From: Gammaproteobacteria bacterium
GTDB taxonomy: Bacteria > Pseudomonadota > Gammaproteobacteria > Pseudomonadales > Azotimanducaceae_A
NCBI GenBank assembly: GCA_028819775.1
Contig: JAPPKV010000235.1
Coordinates: forward strand, 1 to 25,415
Direction of reading: 5' to 3'
Length of the DNA stretch: 25,415 nucleotides
In this document: positions 7,264 through 13,847 of the stretch, piece after piece
Numbering within the stretch: the first letter of the stretch is position 1
Layout: every line of letters begins with the position of its first letter
Position numbers and translations under genes: made by a program
The notes under the pieces: model-generated
Seen by the model: the letters and a program-made list of their open reading frames with translations, nothing else
Told to the model about the DNA's origin: nothing
Database searches by the model: none

Positions 7264-7566
7264 GGTCCATGGCCTTCCAACAACTGCTTCTCGGCATGGA
7301 TCAAAGGCAACGCCTTGTGTCACTGCCCATCTGCAGGTCCATCCAGTGTGCGAAACCGTACGACGATCTGCAACGTCGTTGGGTCGCCCATCGCTAAGTG
7401 CCAGGGTCGTTCGGTGCCCGGTCGTGGGTCGGTCATGGTCATTCGCTCTTGTCGAATCCAAAACCCTGATGGCGGACCGTGACCGCACAGTGTGGTGTGC
7501 GGTGAAATCGCTCCACATGACATCGACGATGTATGCTCGACATCGAAACCGTCGCCAGGATCGCCG
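7264..7566. other. 303-bp divergent intergenic region
   Basis: This gap separates the PD-(D/E)XK-like gene (-) from the four-gene isomerase/solenoid operon (+) and should hold both promoters. I see a perfect inverted repeat at 7482-7503 and a TATGCT at 7532-7537 (35 nt before the isomerase ATG) without a matching -35. No convincing small gene with its own ribosome binding site was seen. Confidence 0.5.
7482..7503. promoter_or_regulatory. perfect 8-bp inverted repeat, candidate operator
   Basis: ACCGCACA (7482-7489) and TGTGCGGT (7496-7503) are exact complements around a 6-bp spacer (GTGTGG). The symmetry centre lies about 74 bp before the ATG of the isomerase that leads the four-gene operon. 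The size suits a dimeric repressor or activator, though the same symmetry could form an RNA hairpin. No regulator gene is adjacent. Confidence 0.4.
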
Positions 7567-8319
7567 ATGAAGCCTATTTCCGTGCAACTCTACTCGTTGC
7601 GCCAAGCGTCCCAGCAGGACTTCGATGCCGTTCTCGAACGGCTCGCCGCCATCGGCTACCAGGGTGTCGAACCCTTCAACCTGTTCGGCAAGATGCCGCA
7701 GTCGTTCAAAGCCCAGGTGGAGGATCTCGGCATGGTGGTCTCGTCGTCCCACCACCCCTGGGCGAACCGCACCGATACCAGCGAAGTGGTCGACACCGTG
7801 AGTGCCCTGGGCTTGACGCGGGCGGCGGGCGGCTTCGGACCCGACGACTTCGCGAACCTCGACGCCGTGAAGCGCACGGCTGACACCGTCAATTCGCTGA
7901 TCGACGCCCTCTCCTCGCAGGGCATGAGCCTGTTCCTGCACAACCACTGGTGGGAGTTCGCCGAGATCGAGGGCAAACTCGGCTACCACTGGCTCGCTGA
8001 ACTCTGCCCGCAGGTGGAGTTCGAGGTGGACACCTACTGGGCCGCGAATTTCGGGGCCGTGGACGTGGTCGCCGAAGTGGCCCGGGTCAAGGACCGCGTT
8101 CCCCTCCTGCACATCAAGGACGGCCCCCTTGTGCAGGGCAAGGCACATGTTGCCCTCGGCGACGGCAAGATGGATATCGCCGGAGTCATCGACGCGGCGG
8201 ATCGCGATGTGCTGGAGTGGAACGTCGTCGAACTCGACGACTGCGACACGGACATGATGACCGCCGTCGAGCGAAGCTACCACTTTCTCGCCGGGCTCGG
8301 CGGAGCATTGGCGAGCTGA
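7567..8319 (+). CDS. Sugar phosphate isomerase/epimerase (xylose-isomerase-like TIM barrel), 250 aa
   Basis: A second TIM-barrel isomerase/epimerase, shorter than and clearly diverged from the one at 3614-4669. It starts MKPISVQLYSLRQ, the classic first strand of the family, and continues with IGYQGVEPF. Putative metal/substrate residues are Glu130 after HNHWWEF, Asp155 (FEVDTYW), His182 and Asp185 (LLHIKDG), and Glu222 (VVELDD); the LGDGKMDIAGVI turn is also typical. Start ATG 7567 has an AGGA six bases upstream; an extension to 7492 adds nothing family-like. It leads a probable four-gene operon: the next gene begins 14 nt after its stop. The true substrate is unknown; possible substrates are keto-sugars or keto-inositols. 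Confidence 0.88.
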   Translation: MKPISVQLYSLRQASQQDFDAVLERLAAIGYQGVEPFNLFGKMPQSFKAQVEDLGMVVSSSHHPWANRTDTSEVVDTVSALGLTRAAGGFGPDDFANLDAVKRTADTVNSLIDALSSQGMSLFLHNHWWEFAEIEGKLGYHWLAELCPQVEFEVDTYWAANFGAVDVVAEVARVKDRVPLLHIKDGPLVQGKAHVALGDGKMDIAGVIDAADRDVLEWNVVELDDCDTDMMTAVERSYHFLAGLGGALAS

Positions 8320-8333
8320 TCGAAGGGTTCCCG

Positions 8334-10238
8334 ATGGCCAAGTGGATCGGATTCTTCGCCATCGGTTGCACGATTGGCGTTGTGGCGTTTCTACTCGTCA
8401 CGTCGTTTCCAGGCACCGACAATGACGCGCGCGTGCCGGTTTCACCGACGGAGACGCCCGCCGTCGGCCAGACTACCGACAATCGCGACGCAACCCGCAC
8501 GATGACACCCACTGCCCTCGCCGACATCTGGCATGGCGGGAGCGACTTCCAGCGTACTGCCGCGCTCTACGACACCCTTCTGGACGCCGACCTGGCAGAG
8601 GTCGAACGACTGCTCCAGGAAGCCGGCTGGCTGCGTCTGCAGCGAGAGCGGCGGTCCGCCAAGGCGATCATCTACAAGCGCTACGCGGAGCTTGATCCAG
8701 AAGCAGCCGTGGCTCGCATCGTCGCCCGCGGTGCCGACGAGGCCAGATTCCTAGGTACGGTGTTTGCAGCTTGGGCACAGACGGATCTCGATGCCGCCAT
8801 CGAAGGCGCGGACGCCCTGCAGTTTCCGGCAAAACGTCAAGCCGGAGTGGCCATCCTGTCGGTCAGCGAAGACCTGGGAGTCGCGCGTCAACGAGAGATC
8901 GCTAGGCAGTTCTACGCAGAGCATGTCCTGACAACCGCCCTCGATACGTCGCAAACCGAATTGGACCCCGAGGACGCATGGCTAGCCGCCGTCGCCATGG
9001 CTCCGGGCGCAGAACGCACCCAAGCGGCATGGCGCGCCTTGAGCGTCTGGGTCGCCAGGTCGCCCGAAGACGCCCTGCGGGCGGTGGGCGACTTCCCGGA
9101 ACCCCGGGTGCGGGATACCTGGCGCATGAACCTGGTCCGGATGTGGGCCAAGGCAGATGTCCATGCGGCCGTCGATTGGGCGCGCGCACAACCGTCCTCC
9201 CGCCAGCGCTCGGACCTCGTCGCCCAGGCCGCCGAAGTATTGGCGTCGGTCTCGCCCTTGGAAGCACTTCAGATTGCGGGCGATCTCGAACCCCATATGC
9301 GTCGACGGGTCAGCAACAAGGCGTTCCAGGCTTGGGGACGGGAAGATCCTCCTGGCGCATTGGCGGCGCTCAACGACCTCGCGCCGGAACAGTCCATCGG
9401 CTCGATCCGGCGGGGGCTCGTCGCAGCCTGGTCCGGCGTGGATCCGGAGGCGGCGTTCGGCTGGGCCGTGTCGCAGCCTCGTTCGCAGGACTACGAGTGG
9501 CTCATTGAGACGCCGCTGCAGGTACTCGCCCAGACATCGCCGCTGAGGGCAATGGCCCTCGTCGAGGAACTCGATGTCGACACACGTCGCAACATCACCG
9601 GGGGAATCCTCGAGGTCTGGTCACAAGACGATCCGCAGGCCGCTGCCGCCTGGATCGACGCGGATTCCCTCTTCGAGCGGGATGCCGTCAAGGCGGTGGT
9701 CGTCAACTACGCCATGCTCGATGCCGAGGCGGCCTTCGACTGGGTGACCACGCTTCCCTCGGATCTCCAACGCTCCACGATTCCGGACTTGATGCGTGCG
9801 GTCGTCGATGACTCGGTGCCAATCGCAAGGCGGCTCCTCGAACGCATCGACGACCGAACGGCACGCCGGAACGCTGCCGGGCCCCTGGTCGCCAGGTGGG
9901 TCGAGTCCGACCCCGAGGACGCTGTGCAATGGATCGCCGACGAGGAGGACTCCCGCACGCGTTCGCAGCTGTATTCCACGGCATTCCAGTACTGGAGCCG
10001 CGTCGACCGGGAGGGTGCCGTTGCGGCGGCCCGGGATCTCCCCGCGTCCACAAGGAACGACGCGACGATGGCCATGATGAGACAGGCGATGTTCGCAAGG
10101 GACACCGAGTTCCTCGAGCGCCTGTTCGGGGATCTCCAAGGGCGCCAGGCCCGCCGCAACGCTGCCGGATGGATGGTGCGATACCTACAGGACGTCGACC
10201 CCGATCTGGCGGACACGTACCGGGAGTTGGCCCGGTAG
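8334..10238 (+). CDS. Membrane-anchored helical-repeat (solenoid) protein A, unknown function, 634 aa
   Basis: Residues 4-23 (WIGFFAIGCTIGVVAFLLVT) form one N-terminal membrane span, followed by a Pro/Thr/Ala-rich linker to about residue 60. The rest is built from about 30-34-residue helical repeats whose hallmark is a W-x3-D/S-P-x-A-A/L-x-x-W/A pattern: WAQTDLDAAI (from residue 147), WVARSPEDAL, WAKADVHAAVDW, WGREDPPGAL, WSGVDPEAAFGW, WSQDDPQAAAAW, WVESDPEDAVQW and WSRVDREGAV. Short Pro-containing turns separate them. The look is of a TPR/HEAT-like alpha solenoid, usually a protein-binding scaffold; no catalytic motif is visible. The solenoid probably faces the periplasm, since the anchor begins near the N-terminus after a single lysine. 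ATG 8334 has AAGGG seven bases upstream. It is a paralogue of the protein at 11437-13251. Confidence 0.75.
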   Translation: MAKWIGFFAIGCTIGVVAFLLVTSFPGTDNDARVPVSPTETPAVGQTTDNRDATRTMTPTALADIWHGGSDFQRTAALYDTLLDADLAEVERLLQEAGWLRLQRERRSAKAIIYKRYAELDPEAAVARIVARGADEARFLGTVFAAWAQTDLDAAIEGADALQFPAKRQAGVAILSVSEDLGVARQREIARQFYAEHVLTTALDTSQTELDPEDAWLAAVAMAPGAERTQAAWRALSVWVARSPEDALRAVGDFPEPRVRDTWRMNLVRMWAKADVHAAVDWARAQPSSRQRSDLVAQAAEVLASVSPLEALQIAGDLEPHMRRRVSNKAFQAWGREDPPGALAALNDLAPEQSIGSIRRGLVAAWSGVDPEAAFGWAVSQPRSQDYEWLIETPLQVLAQTSPLRAMALVEELDVDTRRNITGGILEVWSQDDPQAAAAWIDADSLFERDAVKAVVVNYAMLDAEAAFDWVTTLPSDLQRSTIPDLMRAVVDDSVPIARRLLERIDDRTARRNAAGPLVARWVESDPEDAVQWIADEEDSRTRSQLYSTAFQYWSRVDREGAVAAARDLPASTRNDATMAMMRQAMFARDTEFLERLFGDLQGRQARRNAAGWMVRYLQDVDPDLADTYRELAR

Positions 10239-10270
10239 CCTCGCTGCCGATCCACTTAAGACGCCGATCC

Positions 10271-11422
10271 ATGCCCGCCCAAGTATTCGACTTCGCCGTT
10301 GGCCGCACAAACCCCGAGACCGTTCCGGTCGACCGGTTGCAGCGTGCGGCGCACCACGCCATCGCCAACGAATACGTCGAGTTGACCGACTACCACGGCA
10401 AACTCGGCCATCCCGGTCTGCGCGCCGCCATGGCACGCCGCGAGTCGGAGCGCGAGGGCGTGTCCGTGGATCCCGATCAGCTATCCCTGATGAACGGTTC
10501 CATGCAGGCCGTCACCTTGGTCGCCGAAGCGCTGACCCAGCCGGGCGATGCGGTGATCTGCGAGGAGTTCACCTACTCCGGAACCATCGCCGCCTACCGC
10601 GCGCTCGGCATCGACATGGTCGGCCTGCCCGTCGATGCGAATGGCATGCGCGTCGACCTTCTCGACGCCAAGCTCGACGAACTCGGCGAGGCGCGCAAGC
10701 CGAAGTTCATCTACGCGCTCACCACCTACCAGAATCCGACGGGCAACAACATGTCCGTCGACCGTCGCCACCGGCTCATCGACATCGCCCGGCGCCACGA
10801 CATTCCCGTCATCGAGGACAACTGCTACGGCGATGTCCACTTCGACGGCGACAAGCCGCCGTCGCTGTATGCCCTGTCGAACTGGGACGGGATCATCTAC
10901 ATGTGCTCGCTGTCGAAGATCCTGGGACCGGGGTTGCGGCTCGGCTACCTCTATGCGAAGCCGCCGTTGCTCGACACGATCCTCGCACGCCGCCACGACG
11001 CGGGCGGCAACTACCTCGCCGCCGCCGTGGTGGCGGAGCTTTACAAGGATGGCGTTTGGGAGATCACCGAGGAGTTGAACGAGGCCCTCAAGGTGAAGAA
11101 GAACCTCGTGGTGGAGGGATTGGCGGACGCGGGATCCGATGTCTGCGTGACCTCCAACCCGCCCGGTGGCTTGTTCGTCTGGGTGCGCTTTCCGGACGAT
11201 GTCGACCAGGACAAGCTGCTCCGACTCGCCGCCGAGCGCAACTTCCGTTACGCGCCCGGTGCAAACTTCCACATCCGCGGTGATCCGGTGCCCTATTTGC
11301 GGCTCGCCTTCGGGCATGTCCCGGACGACGTCATTCGCGACGGCATGCCCGTGCTCGCCCAGTGCCTGCGGGAGGCGCGGACCACCAACGAGCCACCGAG
11401 CTTTATCGGCTTGTTCGACTGA
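10271..11422 (+). CDS. PLP-dependent aminotransferase, class I/II fold (2-aminoadipate/MocR-domain-like), 383 aa
   Basis: A fold-type I PLP enzyme. The cofactor lysine is Lys216 in CSLSKILGPGLRLGY; Asn155 lies in YQNPTGNNMS, and Asp183 and Tyr186 in EDNCYGDV contact the ring. TDYHGKLGHPGLRAAMARR near residues 40-60 and PPGGLFVWVRFP near the end are typical of the LysN/aromatic-aminotransferase and MocR C-terminal-domain group. There is no N-terminal GntR DNA-binding domain, so it is an enzyme rather than a regulator. Expected reaction: transfer of an amino group between an amino acid and a 2-oxo acid. It starts 32 nt after solenoid A and ends 14 nt before solenoid B. The ribosome binding site is poor, so translation may depend on the upstream gene. 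Substrate unknown. Confidence 0.9.
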   Translation: MPAQVFDFAVGRTNPETVPVDRLQRAAHHAIANEYVELTDYHGKLGHPGLRAAMARRESEREGVSVDPDQLSLMNGSMQAVTLVAEALTQPGDAVICEEFTYSGTIAAYRALGIDMVGLPVDANGMRVDLLDAKLDELGEARKPKFIYALTTYQNPTGNNMSVDRRHRLIDIARRHDIPVIEDNCYGDVHFDGDKPPSLYALSNWDGIIYMCSLSKILGPGLRLGYLYAKPPLLDTILARRHDAGGNYLAAAVVAELYKDGVWEITEELNEALKVKKNLVVEGLADAGSDVCVTSNPPGGLFVWVRFPDDVDQDKLLRLAAERNFRYAPGANFHIRGDPVPYLRLAFGHVPDDVIRDGMPVLAQCLREARTTNEPPSFIGLFD

Positions 11423-11436
11423 CGGAGGGCAACATC

Positions 11437-13251
11437 GTGCTGAAGTGGCTGGGTGGCATTACGATCGGAGCGGTGCTAGGTGCCGGGACCGTGTTGGTGT
11501 TGTTGAGGCTTGAGCTACCCGTGATCGAACACCCGACACCCACGCCGACCCCGACCGAGGAGCCGCATCCTGTCGAGCAACCGGTCCCGCAGCGCATTCC
11601 AACCGTGCATGAGACCGCCCCTCCGGTGGCGCCCGCGACCCTTGCCGACACCCGCCGCCTGGCGAGCCAGTTCCAGCAGAAGGTCGCGCTTCTCGAGGTG
11701 TTGCAGTCGTCGGACCCCCGTACCCTAGAAGCGCTGCTCGATGAAGCCGGCACGCTCGACCGATTCTCTCCGAGTCGCGAGTTCGCCGAGCTTGCGATCT
11801 ACACCCGATATGCCGAACTCGATCCACAGGGTGCCCTCGGCCGCATGGTCGCCGACGAGGTCAACTGGTGGGGGCTCCGGGAAGTGATCGCGCTGTGCGC
11901 CAAGACCGACCCCGACGGCGTGTTGGACTACGTGGACGCCCTCGACGAACCACACCGCAAGATGCTGGCCGGGATGATTCTCAGGGAGGTCAAAGGACGA
12001 GGTGACATTCAGAACGCGTTTGCGGCGCGGTTCTCGCTGCACCGTGAACTCGACCGGGCGCGGGCGTTGGAGGCCGCCGACACGGATCCGGCGGGCGCCT
12101 GGCACGCCGCCTTGTCGCTCGATGCCAGATCCCGACCCGGATCGCTCAGCCTCATCGCAACCGATTGGGCACGGTCAGATCCCTTGGCAGCCTTCGAGGC
12201 GGCGGGCGCGCTTGCGGACACCCAACTTCGCCAGAACGTGGAACGCGCCGTGGTGTCGGAATGGATGCGCAACGACCCCGATGCCGCGCTGGACTGGGTA
12301 CTTGCACTCCCACTCTCAAGCCACCGCGAGGCGATCGCCACGGCGTTGAGTACATTGGCACGAACCGACTACGAGACTGCCTTGGATACCCTGGTCGACC
12401 TAGGCGATCGCGTCCTGCTGGAGCGGCTTAGCCTGCGGACGGCCTGGACCTGGGGAAACTACGACCCGCAAGCCGCATACGACTGGGCCGTCGCCCAAGC
12501 CTCATCGCAGATGCAGGGCGAGTTGATCCACCCCGTTATGTCCACGATCGCCCGGTCCGCGCCCGAAGACGCCATTTCGCTCGCATCACGCCTCGACGAC
12601 GCACTGCAGCGCGCTGCGGCGTTCAGGAGCGTTTTCGCGACCTGGGCGCAGAGCGATGTGCGCGCCGCTGCCCGATGGATAGAGGCATCGCCCCAACCAC
12701 CGAGTGACGTCGCCTACCAGCTCATCCCGGCATATGCCAAGGTGGATCCGGAAGAAGCCTTCGATTGGCTCATGTCCCTGGATGCTTCCCAGCACCGGCA
12801 CGTCGATCGGCTGATCACCGAAACCGCCAAGGGTTCGCCAGACCGGGCGAGGCAGCTCCTTGACCGCATACCCGGCGGGCCTGCCAAGGAAAGAGCGGCA
12901 GGACAACTCGTGACCACATGGATCAGCGTGGATCCGCAGGCCGCCGTGGGCGTGATTCCACGTCTGGGAGTGGACGAGACGGACGCCCTATACAAAAACG
13001 CGTTTCGGACGTGGTGCGAATCCGATCCCGATGTGGCCACCGCGTTCCTGGGTCGGGTACCCATGGCATCACGGGATTCGGCCATCATGGGAGTCATCGA
13101 CCATGCCTTGTCGCGCGGCAACGACGTGGCGTTGGCGGAGCGGATGTACAACCGTCTGACGAGCAACGACATGCGCAGAGAAGCTGCGGCGACCTTGCAC
13201 TCGAGGTTGCGTGCTGTCGATCCTGCGCGTGCGAAGCGCTACGGGGGGTGA
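11437..13251 (+). CDS. Membrane-anchored helical-repeat (solenoid) protein B, unknown function, 604 aa
   Basis: Architecture matches solenoid A. An N-terminal membrane span (about residues 5-23, GGITIGAVLGAGTVLVLL) is followed by a Pro/Thr/Glu-rich linker with a PTPTPTPTEEP tract. Many about 30-33-residue helical repeats then carry the same W-x3-D-P-x-A-A-x-x-W pattern: YAELDPQGAL, WARSDPLAAF, WMRNDPDAALDW, WGNYDPQAAYDW, WAQSDVRAAARW, YAKVDPEEAFDW, WISVDPQAAV and WCESDPDVAT. No catalytic motif is seen; a protein-binding periplasmic scaffold is the best guess. Start is GTG 11437, with a strong GGAGGG (11424-11429) seven bases upstream. An in-frame ATG at 11362 lies within the aminotransferase gene and lacks similarity. 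It is the last gene of the operon and converges on the VOC gene. Confidence 0.75.
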   Translation: MLKWLGGITIGAVLGAGTVLVLLRLELPVIEHPTPTPTPTEEPHPVEQPVPQRIPTVHETAPPVAPATLADTRRLASQFQQKVALLEVLQSSDPRTLEALLDEAGTLDRFSPSREFAELAIYTRYAELDPQGALGRMVADEVNWWGLREVIALCAKTDPDGVLDYVDALDEPHRKMLAGMILREVKGRGDIQNAFAARFSLHRELDRARALEAADTDPAGAWHAALSLDARSRPGSLSLIATDWARSDPLAAFEAAGALADTQLRQNVERAVVSEWMRNDPDAALDWVLALPLSSHREAIATALSTLARTDYETALDTLVDLGDRVLLERLSLRTAWTWGNYDPQAAYDWAVAQASSQMQGELIHPVMSTIARSAPEDAISLASRLDDALQRAAAFRSVFATWAQSDVRAAARWIEASPQPPSDVAYQLIPAYAKVDPEEAFDWLMSLDASQHRHVDRLITETAKGSPDRARQLLDRIPGGPAKERAAGQLVTTWISVDPQAAVGVIPRLGVDETDALYKNAFRTWCESDPDVATAFLGRVPMASRDSAIMGVIDHALSRGNDVALAERMYNRLTSNDMRREAAATLHSRLRAVDPARAKRYGG

Positions 13252-13297
13252 ACGGCGCGAGGGGCGACCAAGCTGCCAGCGCCGACCCAATCAGGCG

Positions 13298-13669
13298 CTA
13301 CTTATCCTGGCTCATCATGAAGGCGTTGCCCTCGGGGTCGGTGAGGTCGGCCAGATAGATACCCTCGTCGCCTCGGTCTTCCGGGTCTGAACGGACGATG
13401 CCCCCGCCGCGCACGACGGCAGCACAAGCCGCGTTGATGTCCCGGACGGTGAACGAAAGTCCCGTGGCCCGGAACTCGCCCGAGCCGCCCCCGTGAAGCG
13501 CCACAATCGACGTCCCGTAGGAAAGTTCACTCCACCACGGCGACTGCACCCGCACTTCGAGCCCGATCACGTCACGGTAGAAGGCAACCGCCCGTTCCAT
13601 ATCCTGAGCTGAAATCAGGAACTTGGTTCCCAACAGCCCGCACTGTCCGGTTTCGTCGCGAGACGCCAT
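13298..13669 (-). CDS. VOC-superfamily protein (glyoxalase/bleomycin-resistance-like), 123 aa
   Basis: The protein has the paired beta-alpha-beta-beta-beta modules of the vicinal-oxygen-chelate fold. Module one is GTKFLISAQDMERAVAFYRD VIGLEV (residues 14-39), with SIVALHGG at 54-61; module two is GLSFTVRDINAACAAVVRGG, ending in LADLTDPEGNAFMMSQ with Glu113. Members are metal-dependent lyases, isomerases, dioxygenases or ligand-binding resistance proteins; the exact reaction cannot be told. Start ATG 13669 has GAGGT seven bases upstream. An earlier ATG at 13687 overlaps a weak -10 box (TACGAT, 13691-13686) and lacks a ribosome binding site. It converges on solenoid B with 46 bp between stops. 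Confidence 0.82.
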   Translation of the reverse strand: MASRDETGQCGLLGTKFLISAQDMERAVAFYRDVIGLEVRVQSPWWSELSYGTSIVALHGGGSGEFRATGLSFTVRDINAACAAVVRGGGIVRSDPEDRGDEGIYLADLTDPEGNAFMMSQDK

Positions 13670-13786
13670 AGCCTGTACCTCGAACATCGTAAACACCGAC
13701 AACAATACTCAAGCTCGCCCGTATCAACCAAGGTCCGCTAGCGGTTTCGCCGGCTTTGTGCAGGCCTTCCCGAAGTCCCATATTCG

Positions 13787-13815
13787 TTGACTTGGCAACA
13801 CCCAAGGTCTACGTT
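13787..13815 (+). promoter_or_regulatory. sigma70-like promoter for the TonB-dependent receptor gene
   Basis: TTGACT (13787-13792, five of six) and TACGTT (13810-13815, three of six) are separated by an ideal 17 bp. The predicted start near 13822 leaves a leader of about 25 nt with a GGGGGGA ribosome binding site before the ATG at 13848. The surrounding stretch is AT-richer than the genes. Confidence 0.45.
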
Positions 13816-13847
13816 CAGGTTAGACATCCGCATCGGGGGGATGCGAC

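Noticed and set aside
6466..8283. Continuous minus-strand open frame of 605 codons
   Set aside because: Its N-terminal part lies antisense to the isomerase at 7567-8319 and has the composition of a GC-rich antisense shadow. Only the part from 7263 onward shows protein-like motifs and a ribosome binding site.
13253..13284. CGGCGC...GCGCCG arms between convergent solenoid B and VOC genes as a terminator
   Set aside because: Only 6 bp of stem with a 20-nt loop and no T-tract on either strand.
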